A stretch of 64,000 nt of DNA from Asterias rubens. Its lineage: Eukaryota; Echinodermata; Asteroidea; Forcipulatida; Asteriidae. Shown in pieces: positions 32,799-44,994 of this stretch; the stretch's first letter is position 1, and each line of letters begins with the position of its first letter. The notes under the pieces are model-generated. The model was given only the letters and a program-made list of their open reading frames with translations, was not told the DNA's origin and did not search any database. Where the stretch lies: positions 49,784-113,783 of the forward strand of contig NW_022985726.1 in NCBI RefSeq assembly GCF_902459465.1, given 5' to 3'. A program made the translations under genes and the position numbers.

Positions 32799-33175
32799 AG
32801 GCAGTGGACACTATTGGTAATTATCAAAGACTAGCCTTCACAGTTGGTGTAGCTCAACATGTGCATAAAATAACAAACCTGTGAAACTTGAGCTCAATCG
32901 GTCATCGAACTTGCGAGATAATAATGAAAGAAAAAACACCCTTGTAACACGAAGTTGTGTGCGTTTAGATGGTTGATTTCGAGACCTCAAGTTCTAAATC
33001 TGAGGTCTCGAAATCAAATTCGTGGAAAATTACTTCTTTCTCGAAGACTATGGCACTTCAGAGGGAGCCGTTTCTCACAATGTTTTATATTATCAACCTC
33101 TCCCCATTACTTGTTACCAATTAAGTTTTTATTCTAATAATTATTTTGACTAATTACCAATAGTGTCCACTGCCT
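32799..33175. mobile_element. Palindromic TTAA MITE, unit 1 left
   Basis: Starts AGGCAGTGGACACTATTGG, ends CCAATAGTGTCCACTGCCT, TTAA on both sides. Central arms GAGACCTCAAG...CTGAGGTCTC are self-complementary. The family is that of 18888-19265. Confidence 0.85.
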
Positions 33176-33900
33176 TTAAGTGTACTGAGCATGCAACAAG
33201 ACTTTTAGTTAATCTTAAGTGTAATCAATAACCGTGACCTACATGTGAGATACGGGAAATTAAAAAAAAAATGCTTTCTAAAGATGTTCACACTTGACTA
33301 GAAAGGGGCACTAAATTACCTAGCTAGCTGTAGTTTTTTTAATTGAAAAGGATGTGTATAGAAATATACATTTTGTTGTGTTTTTGATAGGAATATTTGA
33401 CGTCCATCATATCGAAGGAGGGATTTTTATTCATGAGGTGTGAAAAGGGATTAATTATTTCAATATTTATATATCAATGTTTTAAAATTTGTGTTATCTT
33501 TACAACACTTAATCACCAAGGACGATTTTATGTTGTTGCCAAAAGTAAACCAAAATTGTTTATACCAAAACAAAACTTATACAAATGATACTATCAGTAA
33601 ACAGTCTTCATCCAACAGATTCACCGTTTACACAGATTGCAATAAAACTAAGAGCTACTAGCACATTTGCCGTCTCTGCCCGTACTCATTCCAAGGGTCA
33701 CACATATAATTATGTTAAACTCACTGAAATGAATATAAAAACTGTAATTTTAGTAAGTTTTTGGATAAGGGGAAAATCAACAACTGAATTTTGTTGGTAT
33801 AACCAAAGTAGACCTATCTTTTGGATAGAATATTATTATAGACAGTGACTTAAAACAACTATAACCTATTTTTTGTTTCCTTGTATTACTCAATATGCAG

Positions 33901-34010
33901 CACAACGTCCCTTATACGATGTCACGAGAGATTGGAGACGTCAAGGAGATGGAGAAGAAGATGAAGTGGTTTTAAAGGAGATCTGTCTGTCATTCTCAAC
34001 AGTTGTCTAA
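33901..34010 (+). other. Possible terminal exon in the 2-kb unit
   Basis: A pyrimidine-rich stretch with CAATATGCAG ends at 33900, a plausible splice acceptor. It is followed by an open stretch (QRPLYDVTRDWRRQGDGEED, then VVLKEICLSFSTVV) to a TAA at 34010. It recurs in units 2, 3 and 4; unit 2 has lost the stop and unit 4 has W to G. No upstream exon is identified, so this is only a candidate, possibly of a dead gene. Confidence 0.25.
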
Positions 34011-34055
34011 CAGTTATTTTCCCAGCAAACTTAAGAAGATTATATCAAGACTTAA

Positions 34056-34432
34056 AGGCAGTAAACACTATTGGTAATTACTCAAACAAATTATTAGCAT
34101 AAAACCTTACTTGGTTACGAGATGGGGAGAGGTTGATAGTATACAACAATGTGAGAAACGGCTCCCTCTGAAGTGAAGTAGTTTTCGAGAAAGAAGTAAT
34201 TTTCCACGAATTTCATTTCGAGACCTCAGATTTAGAATTTGAGGTATCGAAATCAAGCATCTGAAAGCAAACAACTTTGTGTGACAAGAGTGTTTTTTCC
34301 TTTCATTATTATCTCGCAACTTCGACGACCGATTGAGCTCAAATTTGTACAGGTTTGTTATTTTATGCATATGTTGAGATACACCAAGTAAGAAGAGTGG
34401 TCTTTGACAATTACCAATAGTGTCCAGTGTCT
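34056..34432. mobile_element. Palindromic TTAA MITE, unit 1 right
   Basis: Starts AGGCAGTAAACACTATTGG, ends CCAATAGTGTCCAGTGTCT; TTAA at both ends. It differs slightly from the left element and lies in the opposite internal orientation. Confidence 0.85.
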
Positions 34433-34736
34433 TTAATTAACTAATGAAGTTAAACTAAGGGCCCTTGGTGTGGCCAACTTTTTAACACTGAATAGTTCGC
34501 TTATAAATTGGTTACACAACTGTAAGTTAGAAAACCCACAAATCAAAAACAAGTCTGTCATGTCTGGGGGCCTTATCCCTTAAATTTACTGGCCCTATAA
34601 TTTAACTACAACAAATCATTTCAACTAAATTTAAAAAAAATGGAAACAATTGTCTCCAAATGTTTTGTGAAACTCGTTGAAATGTTTTAAGGATAAACTT
34701 TGTGATTGCCATTACATTTCATCTTCTGACAGCTTC

Positions 34737-35932
34737 TTTTAAGCTAAAAATCAAAAATCTGTATCAAAATACTACAGTGTGTGAGCTTTACGTTAAAGGC
34801 AGTGGACACTATTGGTAATTGTCAAAGACTAGCCTTCACAGTTGGTGTATCTCAACATGTGCATAAAATAACAAACCTGTGAAACTTGAGCTCAATCGGT
34901 CATAATTATGTTAAACTCACTGAAATGAATATAAAAACTGTAATTTTAGTAAGTTATTGGATAAGGGGAAAATCAACAACTGAATTTTGTTGGTATAACC
35001 AAAGTAGACCTATCTTTTGGATAGAATATTATTATAGACAGTGACTTAAAACAACTATAACCTATTTTTTGTTTCCTTGTATTACTCAATATGCAGCACA
35101 ACGTCCCTTATACGATGTCACGAGAGATTGGAGACGTCAAGGAGATGGAGAAGAAGATGAAGTGGTTTTAAAGGAGATCTGTCTGTCATTCTCAACAGTT
35201 GTCAAACAGTTATTTTCCCAGCAAACTTAAGAAGATTATATCAAGACTTAAAGGCAGTAAACACTATTGGTAATTACTCAAACAAATTATTAGCATAAAA
35301 CCTTACTTGGTTACGAGATGGGGAGAGGTTGATAGTATACAACATTGTGAGAAACGGCTCCCTCTGAAGTGAAGTAGTTTTCGAGAAAGAAGTAATTTCC
35401 CACGAATTTGATTTCGCGACCTCAGATTTAGAATTTGAGGTATCGAAATCAAGCATCTGAAAGCAAACAACTTTGTGTGACAAGGGTGTTTTTTTCCTTT
35501 TAGTATTATCTCGCAACTTCGACGACCGATTGAGCTCAAATTTTTACAGGTTTGTTATTTTATGCATATGTTGAGATACACCAAGTAAGAAGAGTGGTCT
35601 TTGACAATTACCAATAGTGTCCAGTGTCTTTAATTAGCTAATGAAATTAAACTAAGGGCCCTTGGTGTGGCCAACTTTTTAACACTGAATAGTTCGCTTA
35701 TAAATTGGTTACACAACTGTAAGTTAGAAAACCCACAAATCAAAAACAAGTCTGTCATGTCTGGGGGCCTTATCCCTTAAATTTACTGGCCCTATAATTT
35801 AACTACAACAAATCATTTCAACTAAATTTAAAAAAATGCAAACAATTGTCTCCAAATGTTTTGTGAAACTCGTTGAAATGTTTTAAGGATAAACTTTGTG
35901 ATTGCCATTACATTTCATCTTCTGACAGCTTC
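34737..35932. repeat. 2-kb tandem unit 2, with 0.8-kb deletion
   Basis: About 1196 bp. At about 34905 the sequence jumps from GAGCTCAATCGGTCAT to AATTATGTTAAAC, removing the equivalent of 32906-33709 with a 2-3-bp (CAT/AT) microhomology. The left MITE is truncated to about 110 bp (34797-34905). Confidence 0.9.
35252..35629. mobile_element. Palindromic TTAA MITE, unit 2 right
   Basis: Intact counterpart of 34056-34432 with TTAA flanks. Confidence 0.85.
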
Positions 35933-35992
35933 TTTTAAGCTAAAAATCAAAAATCTGTATCAAAATACTACAGTGTGTGAGCTTTACGTTAA

Positions 35993-36369
35993 AGGCAGTG
36001 GACACTATTGGTAATTGTCAAAGACTAGCCTTCACAGTTGGTGTAGCTCAACATGTGCATAAAATAACTAACCTGTGAAACTTGAGCTCAATCGGTCATC
36101 GAACTTGCGAGATAATAATGAAAGAAAAAACACCCTTGTAACACGAAGTTGTGTGCGTTTAGATGGTTGATTTCGAGACCTCAAGTTCTAAATCTGAGGT
36201 CTCGAAATCAAATTCGTGGAAAATTACTTCTTTCTCGAAGACTATGGCACTTCAGAGGGAGCCGTTTCTCACAATGTTTTATATTATCAACCTCTCCCCA
36301 TTACTTGTTACCAATTAAGTTTTTATTCTAATAATTATTTTGACTAATTACCAATAGTGTCCACTGCCT
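35993..36369. mobile_element. Palindromic TTAA MITE, unit 3 left
   Basis: Counterpart of 32799-33175. Confidence 0.85.
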
Positions 36370-37249
36370 TTAAGTGTACTGAGCATGCGACAAGACTTTT
36401 AGTTAATCTTAAGTGTAATCAATAACCGTGACCTACATGTGAGATACGGGAAATAAAAAAAAAAATGCTTTCTAAAGATGTTCACACTTGACTAGAAAGG
36501 GGCACTAAATTACCTAGCTAGCTGTAGTTTTTTTAATTGAAAAGGATGTGTATAGAAATATACATTTTGTTGTGTTTTTGATAGGAATATTTGACGTCCA
36601 TCATATCGAAGGAGGGATTTTTATTCATGAGGTGTGAAAAGGGATTAATTATTTCAATATTTATATATCAATGTTTTAAAATTTGTGTTATCTTTACAAC
36701 ACTTAATCACCAAGGACGATTTTATGTTGTTGCCAAAAGTAAACCAAAATTGTTTATACCAAAACAAAACTCATACAAATGATACTATCAGTAAACAGTC
36801 TTCATCCAACAGATTTACCGTTCACACAGATTGCAATAAAACTAAGAGCTACTAGCACATTTGCCGTCTCTGCCCGTACTCATTCCAAGGGTCACACATA
36901 TAATTATGTTAAACTCACTGAAATGAATATAAAAACTGTAATTTTAGTAAGTTATTGGATAAGGGGAAAATCAACAACTGAATTTTGTTGGTATAACCAA
37001 AGTAGACCTATCTTTTGGATAGAATATTATTATAGACAGTGACTTAAAACAACTATAACCTATTTTTTGTTTCCTTGTATTACTCAATATGCAGCACAAC
37101 GTCCCTTATACGATGTCACGAGAGATTGGAGACGTCAAGGAGATGGAGAAGAAGATGAAGTGGTTTTAAAGGAGATCTGTCTGTCATTCTCAACAGTTGT
37201 CTAACAGTTATTTTCCCAGCAAACTTTAGAAGATTATATCAAGACTTAA

Positions 37250-37626
37250 AGGCAGTAAACACTATTGGTAATTACTCAAACAAATTATTAGCATAAAACC
37301 TTACTTGGTTACGAGATGGGGAGAGGTTGATAGTATACAACAATGTGAGAAACGGCTCCCTCTGAAGTGAAGTAGTTTTCGAGAAAGAAGTAATTTTCCA
37401 CGAATTTCATTTCGAGACCTCAGATTTAGAATTTGAGGTATCGAAATCAAGCATCTGAAAGCAAACAACTTTGTGTGACAAGAGTGTTTTTTCCTTTCAT
37501 TATTATCTCGCAACTTCGACGACCGATTGAGCTCAAATTTTTACAGGTTTGTTATTTTATGCATATGTTGAGATACACCAAGTAAGAAGAGTGGTCTTTG
37601 ACAATTACCAATAGTGTCCAGTGTCT
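37250..37626. mobile_element. Palindromic TTAA MITE, unit 3 right
   Basis: Counterpart of 34056-34432. Confidence 0.85.
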
Positions 37627-37989
37627 TTAATTAACTAATGAAGTTAAACTAAGGGCCCTTGGTGTGGCCAACTTTTTAACACTGAATAGTTCGCTTATAA
37701 ATTGGTTACACAACTGTAAGTTAGAAAACCCACAAATCAAAAACAAGTCTGTCATGTCTGGGGGCCTTATCCCTTAAATTTACTGGCCCTATAATTTAAC
37801 TACAACAAATCATTTCAACTAAATTTAAAAAAATGGAAACAATTGTCTCCAAATGTTTTGTGAAACTCATTGAAATGTTTTCAGGATAAACTTTGTGATT
37901 GCCATTACATTTCATCTTCTGACAGCTTCTTTTAAGCTAAAAATCAAAAATCTGTATCAAAATACTACAGTGTGTGAGCTTTACGTTAA

Positions 37990-38365
37990 AGGCAGTGGAC
38001 ACTATTGGTAATTGTCAAAGACTAGCCTTCACAGTTGGTGTATCTCAACATGTGCATAAAATAACAAACCTGTGAAACTTGAGCTCAATCGGTCATCGAA
38101 CTTGCGAGATAATAATGAAAGAAAAAACACCCTTTAACAGGAAGTTGTGTGCGTTTAGATGGTTGATTTCGAGACCTCAAGTTCTAAATCTGAGGTCTCG
38201 AAATCAAATTCGTGGAAAATTACTTCTTTCTCGAAGACTATGGCACTTCAGAGGGAGCCGTTTCTCACAATGTTTTATATTATCAACCTCTCCCCGTTAC
38301 TTGTTACCAATTAAGTTTTTATTCTAATAATTATTTTGACTAATTACCAATAGTGTCCACTGCCT
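37990..38365. mobile_element. Palindromic TTAA MITE, unit 4 left
   Basis: Counterpart of 32799-33175, with a 1-bp loss near 38134. Confidence 0.85.
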
Positions 38366-39245
38366 TTAAGTGTACTGAGCATGCAACAAGACTTTTAGTT
38401 AATCTTAAGTGTAATCAATAACCGTGACCTACATGTGAGATACGGGAAATTAAAAAAAAAATGCTTTCTAAAGATGTTCACACTTGACTAGAAAGGTGCA
38501 CTAAATTACCTAGCTAGCTGTAGTTTTTTTAATTGAAAAGGATGTGTATAGAAATATACATTTTGTTGTGTTTTTGATAGGAATATTTGACGTCCATCAT
38601 ATCGAAGGAGGGATTTTTATTCATGAGGTGTGAAAAGGGATTAATTATTTCAATATTTATATATCAATGTTTTAAAATTTGTGTTATCTTTACAACACTT
38701 AATCACCAAGGACGGTTTTATGTTGTTGCCAAAAGTAAACCAAAATTGTTTATACCAAAACAAAACTTATACAAATGATACTATCAGTAAACAGTCTTCA
38801 TCCAACAGATTCACCGTTTACGCAGATTGCAATAAAACTAAGAGCTACTAGCACATTTGCCGTCTCTGCCCGTACTCATTCCAAGGGTCACACATATTGT
38901 TATGTTAGACTCACTGAAATGAATATAAAAACTGTAATTTTAGAAAGTTATTGTATAAGGGGAAAATCAACAACTGAATTTTTTTGGTATGACCAAAGTA
39001 GACCTATCTTTTGGATAGAATATTATTATAGACAGTGACTTAAAACAACTATAACCTATTTTTTGTTTCCTTGTATTACTCAATATGCAGCACAACGTCC
39101 CTTATACGATGTCACGAGAGATGGGAGACGTCAAGGAGATGGAGAAGAAGATGAAGTGGTTTTAAAGGAGATCTGTCTGTCATTCTCAACAGTTGTCTAA
39201 CAGTTATTTTCCCAGCAAACTTTAGAAGATTATATCAAGACTTAA

Positions 39246-39622
39246 AGGCAGTAAACACTATTGGTAATTACTCAAACAAATTATTAGCATAAAACCTTAC
39301 TTGGTTACGAGATGGGGAGAGGTTGATAGTATACAACAATGTGAGAAACGGCTCCCTCTGAAGTGAAGTAGTTTTCGAGAAAGAAGTAATTTTCCACGAA
39401 TTTCATTTCGAGACCTCAGATTTAGAATTTGAGGTATCGAAATCAAGCATCTGAAAGCAAACAACTTTGTGTGACAAGAGTGTTTTTTCCTTTCATTATT
39501 ATCTCGCAACTTCGACGACCGATTGAGCTCAAATTTTTACAGGTTTGTTATTTTATGCATATGTTGAGTTACACCAAGTAAGAAGAGTGGTCTTTGACAA
39601 TTACCAATAGTGTCCAGTGTCT
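39246..39622. mobile_element. Palindromic TTAA MITE, unit 4 right
   Basis: Counterpart of 34056-34432. Confidence 0.85.
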
Positions 39623-40034
39623 TTAATTAACTAATGAAGTTAAACTAAGGGCCCTTGGTGTGGCCAACTTTTTAACACTGAATAGTTCGCTTATAAATTG
39701 GTTACACAACTGTAAGTTAGAAAACCCACAAATCAAAAACAAGTCTGTCATGTCTGGGGGCCTTATCCCTTAAATTTACTGGCCCTATAATTTAACTACA
39801 ACAAATCATTTCAATTAAATTAAATAAAATGGAAACAATTGTCTCCAAATGTTTTGTGAAACTCGTTGAAATGTTTTAAGGACAAACTTTGTGATTGCCA
39901 TTACATTTCATCTTCTGACAGCTAAATAAAGCTAATATCTTCATGATTGTAGTTTTAAAACAATTCTTGATAATGTTTATAATTATTTTAATTCGTTTGT
40001 GTATTTTGTGGTGGGCGATGGGGTTGGGGCCCTG

Positions 40035-40145
40035 GAGTCGATTTCACAAAGAGTTAGGACTCGTCTTATCTCGAGACTCGTCCTAACTTAGGATTAATCT
40101 TAAGGTCTGCATGCTACAGTGCAGGGTTGGGACTCGTCAGTGGAT
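40035..40145. repeat. Dispersed repeat with ATTTCACAAAGAGTTAGGACT
   Basis: A short sequence with internal inverted motifs (TTAGGACTCGTC / GACTCGTCCTAA) resembling a widespread short interspersed or MITE repeat that I associate with echinoderms. Single copy in this window, so its edges are unknown. Confidence 0.4.
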
Positions 40146-41054
40146 ATACTGAACAATAGCAAAGTCAATAAACTGTAGGGGCCTATATACTTTGCTGCGA
40201 TAAATAAAATAATATTTATAAATGAAAATAAAGTTAATTAAAAGTGCATTTAAATTCATGTATTTTGACTTGTCTGTTTTATATGAAAGTGTTTTGTTTT
40301 GTTTTGTTTTGATATGGGAGGTTTAATAAAGGTTTTTAATGACCAAAAAAGGAAATCGTGGCCGATTTTACCGTTTATTTCATTAAAAAAACATGTGGTT
40401 TCTTACATGTTAACCAATGTCTGATGAATTTGTTTCTGTTTTGTTTCCGCTAAAAGAAAAGAATGAAATATATTTCGGCACTAAACCGTCGTCGTGTGCA
40501 CCTTATCAGCAACCCATCGCCGAATTCCGGGAGGGCGCTGTGAGCGCAGCTATAGCTTGAGCTGGCCGCGTATATATTAAGGAAATTCAGGAAAAATAGA
40601 ATGCATGCAGTTAAATTTCGGGTCTCCCCTCCTTTCTGTTTTTAATTATCTGCCTTAATCATTCATATTTTTTTAAATATATACAAATTTGAAGACAACA
40701 AAAATTATCAATGACCGAACTCAAAGGGAGAACTTGTCTGTCTCAGAGAAATATACAAAAGCATTATGCTTAATTTGTTTCCCCTGCATGTTGACTTTTA
40801 CGTTAATTTTTGTAGTTATTATCTTCAAATTCTATACATTGCATCCGTCCTTCATTATTATATTCATCGATATTTGTTTTCTAGTGTATGCTTAAATTGT
40901 TGTTGTCGACATGAAAATAAATGTTCATTGAATTGAATTGAATTGAATTATTCGGCTGCATTGTCGAGTAATTTGGCCACCGTAATTAAATACCGCATCA
41001 TCCAGACCATAATAACAGCAACTAAAAAAAACTTTAAAAACCTTGCACTCACCT
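40146..41054. other. Unassigned stretch
   Basis: No gene supported. It includes a GTTTT microsatellite near 40290-40312 and a run of GAATT repeats at 40928-40949 after AAATAAATGTTCATT, which resembles the 3' tail of a non-LTR element or SINE. Confidence 0.4.
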
Positions 41055-41515
41055 CAAAGTAAATGTACCCGTTATATTGCATAAAAGTCTGATAGACCAT
41101 ACCTCTGGACACACTTCACATTTTGAGGAAGCTAAATCGGTCCACTAACTTTACCTAATTAGCCGCTTTCTACACACAACGTTAACCGTATAGCACAGAG
41201 ACCGCTGACGTAAAGTAAATGCACCATTCATGTTGCATAAAAAGCGGGATTTTATTACATAATCTGATAGCTCATATACCACTGGGCAGACTTTATTTCG
41301 GAGGAAGCTAATTCGGTCCACTAACTTTACCTAATTGGCCGCTTTCTACACACAACGTTAACCGTATAGCACAGAGACCGCTGACGTAAAGTAAATGCAC
41401 CATTCATGTTGCATAAAAAGCGGGATTTTATTACATAATCTGATAGCTCATATACCACTGGGCAGACTTTATTTAGGAGGAAGCTAATTCGGTCCACTAA
41501 CTAGTATGTAATTAG
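41055..41515. repeat. 176-bp tandem repeat, about 2.6 copies
   Basis: GCCGCTTTCTACACACAACG recurs at 41162 and 41338, with the whole unit repeated almost without change (AAAGCGGGATTTTATTACAT, GAAGCTAATTCGGTCCACTA). A shorter, diverged copy precedes it at about 41055-41160. Confidence 0.85.
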
Positions 41516-41519
41516 CAAG

Positions 41520-41665
41520 TGGAATACACGCCTTGATCTACCATACGTGTTACTTCAGAGTGAGCCGTTTCTCACGATGTTTTATACGTGATCAACATCT
41601 CTTCCTTGCTCATTTCCAAGTAAGTTTTTATGCTAAGAAATATTTTGAGTAATTACCAATTTTGT
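41520..41665. mobile_element. Decayed fragment of the palindromic TTAA MITE
   Basis: GTGAGCCGTTTCTCACGATG and GAGTAATTACCAATTTTGTG match the right half of the 377-bp element with many changes and no left end. Confidence 0.6.
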
Positions 41666-42776
41666 GAACTAAGTTAACCGCTCTATGAAATTAACCCGCC
41701 CCCTGGACTTAAGTTACATATACTGCGTCATTTTCAGAGCTCACCAATCATAACACAGAAAGTAAAACCCCGCGAAGTTTCCATGATTGCTACTACTACG
41801 AGATCGCAGTGATTAAAGACCAGCGCTTTTAAGATCCAGTTTCTTTGTTATTTGGGTGTGGGGCTTGCATGCTCCCTTGGCTAACTTGAATGTGAATAAC
41901 CCCGTTGTGAAAGTGTTACAATAGTTCTTCTCTAAGTAAGCGCGTGATTGAGTGGAAATTGCCGTCACTGAAAATAAACACTGCATGGTCGAGTGGACTC
42001 GTTGCTACGCCATGGTTGGGTGTGCTTGTGTGGATCCCAAGTTATCTGTGGGGACGGTACCATGTTACTGTAAAATGGCTGCAGTTAGTCGAGAGTGATT
42101 TGCCTTACTTTCATTAGTGCACTTTGTGATGTGTGCTGTGCTTTGTGAGTACTCTTTTTTCTTCGATAATAGGTGTATTTCATCTTTTTTCCTCAGGACT
42201 CCTAGAACTATATTACAATACCAAATGAATTTCTGCTAGTGCACCACTTCTATTGCTACCGACCGTCTCATCGAACCTCAAACATTTTGCTCTTCATGGT
42301 TATGCACCTGGAGTGCTATGAAACTAGATCTCGCAATAATAAGTCTCTATAAGTTCTTGTCGAGGTGAGCTCAGCGTGGGTCCAGAAAAAAATCCACCCT
42401 GCAAAAAACAAATTGCAAAATACATTTTCACCATTATTCAAAATCCTCGCCTGCCGTTTACAATGGCCACCGACCACAACCCCATCGCCCGACCCCCCAC
42501 CGCCCCCTACCCCCACCCCACCCTACCCCCACCCCCACCCCAATAATAAAGCGTATCTTCACTATCTTTTTTAGCCTTCCCCCTAATCCAAGTTGACAAC
42601 AAGTTAATTCAAATACTGACAGAGGCAAAGCATGCCACCACTTCACGTATGCCCTACAGTGCGGACACTTGTTTACATTGGCTTCCGGTAAAAAAAACAT
42701 TTTAATTGTTAATAGCTCCAACTTGTCTTCGTGAGCTGTACTAAGTGTCAAATAAACCACAGGCTTTTATATTGTT

Positions 42777-42870
42777 CTGAAGGAGGTCCGGTTTGGAATG
42801 AAAGCTAAGACCATCTACCCTACTCATTGTATACTAAATAATTAATATATTTTTAAATATCGTCCAACTT
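42777..42870 (+). repeat. Direct repeat, copy 1 (GGTCCGGTTTGG family)
   Basis: GAAGGAGGTCCGGTTTGGAA...AAAGCTAAGACCATCTACCCTACTCATT, matching 43384-43475 at about 85%. Confidence 0.7.
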
Positions 42871-43383
42871 TTGATCTTGTTTCAATGCTCTGTGATCATA
42901 CCCTTTTATGTTTCCCTACATTAACCACTTTTGTGTTCCAAGTAATCCATCCTTTCATGGACCGTCCTTTGTACTCCCCACTTTACTCTCATTAGTTCAA
43001 TGCATGTAGCTTCATACACAAAAAAGATGACATTTAAACGGTTTATTACTGGTTCCAGTTGAAAGAGTGGTCATCACTCCTTATTGCAAAAGCGACAGAT
43101 TTAAAACTTCAATCAAAATTATGCTGCTTACACGTTGACAATATGACAAGCTGAAGCTCAAAGAGTTTATCACAGATTAATGAGCTAAAACAATAAAAAA
43201 CTTAAATTTAATGGCCATTACGTCATTACTTCATTATTAATGTCTCCACCCCTTTGACCATCAGTTGATCAATGATTGTTTTTTCTGTCATTGGTTCTAT
43301 CTGGCGATCGGCTCGCCATGGCAGCTTTGCTGTTCTAGTTTTCTATGGATAATGTAAATTGTTTGGACATTTTTATGCCTCTT

Positions 43384-43475
43384 AAAGAAGGTCCGGTTTG
43401 GATCGAAAGCTAAGGCCATCTACCCTACTCATTATAAACAAATAAAACACATTATTTTTTTTAAACTATCGGGAT
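43384..43475 (+). repeat. Direct repeat, copy 2
   Basis: Second copy of 42777-42870, about 600 bp away. The element type is unknown. Confidence 0.7.
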
Positions 43476-44384
43476 TTCAAGTGCGCCCTCAGTGTTGAAG
43501 TTGTATAAAATTAACTTTTGGGATTGCATAGTATGTCACATTCACTCATTTGTTCCTATCATGTCTATAATAATAGCCTCGTTTTCTTGAAAGCGCATTT
43601 CTCTCTGTTTCTATATGGAGCATTGCCTCTGGGCATGCTCTTAAAGCTCACATGGAAGGAATAAGCTCATACTATGAGGAGTGCCACCCGTGAGTATTGT
43701 TTTGTGTTTAAACCCTCAGTTTATCCGATATAATTATTATAATACTGTGACTTCTCTTAGTCTTAAGACCCTATTTTGATCGGATTATTTGTAGACCAGG
43801 CATTTGTGCGGCGTGTTTATAGCTAGCGCTGCCCTCTTTGATGACCTTTTTTGACCTTCCCGTTGACCATGCTTAGTTCGTTAGGCACTGCATTGTGTAA
43901 CTATATTGTATAATTATTACTGTGACCTTTTGCAATGATTGTATTGCATATTTCATACTATGGGTTAAAGGAATTAAACCTGCACAGGAGAAGTTAAAAT
44001 TATCAAACACCAGGACTCGTTGGGTTTAAACCACTGTAGTTGAAAACCTCTTCACCACACATTGATTCCCTTATTGTACGCGAATGCTCGTCCTTTACGA
44101 AATGAGGACCGGCCCTCCACGCCCTCCTCCCCATGTCTCAATATCCTCCACGGTCCTGTTTTCAAGGTATTATGGCTTTTTACAAGTTTACAAAATATAT
44201 AAATTTACAAAATATTTAGTGTTGGCAAAACTCTGGCATAAAGTGGCGCTCTCGTGTTTGAGGATGAAAACAAAACTTGTAGTGAAACTAAATATTATAG
44301 GGCCTAATGTGTGTTTAAAATAATTACAAAAAGGTCTTAGAAAAGCACAAGCTGGCGCTTGGCTAGCTGAAGTCTTGTTTTCTC

Positions 44385-44453
44385 GCATTACTCGTTCGAG
44401 CTACCTTCCCACCCAAGTTTTTTTTGCCATAGTATCGGTGTGCATGATTACTT
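44385..44453 (+). repeat. Flanking repeat left of the 44.8-49.0-kb element
   Basis: GCATTACTCGTTCGAGCTACCTTCCCACCC is similar to 49184-49250 (GCGTTACTCATTCAAGCTACCTTCCCGCCC). The pair lies outside the GTAT duplication, so it is an older repeat and not part of the element. Confidence 0.6.
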
Positions 44454-44763
44454 CGCTTTCGGGTACAAAGGCATCTCGCTTAACCCTATTGACCCTTGCA
44501 CGCACGTTAGACCCGGCGACTGTCGTACACTCACCAGTTTGGTTGGCAGTTATGTTTACGCGCACTTCACTGAATAACGCACATTGACATTGACCACCAA
44601 TGGCGCATCCAAAATTATTCTGTTGAAGACGTCAGGTGAAAATATGGTAAACACCTAAATGTTGTTTTTAAATAGATGCTTATTACTGAACCATTGTGTA
44701 CCTAATATCATACCCCATACTGTTGCTTTTGTAATCCGACATAAGTGTACTGCGTTACTGTAT

Positions 44764-44994
44764 TGTAGCGTCGACCGGGGGTTGCAATGCACACAGTTTA
44801 ATGACACAAGAAGGTACAATTAACTGGCTTTTCTGTCATCGTTACGGAGGTTTATTTACACTCAACAATTCACCCAAATTACACAAGAGAGGAGGAGAAG
44901 CCAGAGAGCGCCCCCTCTGGCGAGCAGATAATTACCGATGCCCTACCGGGTGACCAGCGGCGCCCCCTACCGGTCGATCGGCACCGCCACTACA
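44764..44994 (-). repeat. Putative 3' LTR of the 44.8-49.0-kb element
   Basis: 231 bp, begins (minus strand) TGTAGTGGCGGTGCC and ends GGTCGACGCTACA. Partial copies with the same AAATTACAC(A/G)AGAGAG core are at about 46280-46405 and 47695-47838. Confidence 0.5.

Larger units (their letters stand above)
32739..34736. repeat. 2-kb tandem unit 1
   Basis: Starts TTTTAAGCTAAAAATC, length about 1998 bp. It contains two palindromic TTAA elements (32799-33175, 34056-34432) and a middle part whose AAAGATGTTCAC...CTTGA stretch resembles the upstream flank of the FReD genes (about 3915 and 8855). Confidence 0.9.
35933..37929. repeat. 2-kb tandem unit 3
   Basis: About 1997 bp and almost identical to unit 1. 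It contains MITEs at 35993-36369 and 37250-37626. Confidence 0.9.
37930..39923. repeat. 2-kb tandem unit 4
   Basis: About 1994 bp. It ends in ATCTTCTGACAGCT, after which unique sequence begins. It is the most diverged of the four, consistent with an array edge. MITEs at 37990-38365 and 39246-39622. Confidence 0.9.
41666..44384. other. Unassigned stretch with short repeats
   Basis: No supported gene. It contains a C-rich low-complexity tract (about 42478-42543) and two direct copies of a 90-bp repeat listed separately. Open frames here lack recognisable domains. Confidence 0.45.

Noticed and set aside
32955-38327. 60-82-residue frames recurring in the 2-kb units
   Set aside because: They lie inside the palindromic MITE and recur wherever that element occurs.
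42316-42760. Gly/Pro-rich frames near 42.4-42.7 kb
   Set aside because: They run through a C-rich low-complexity tract.
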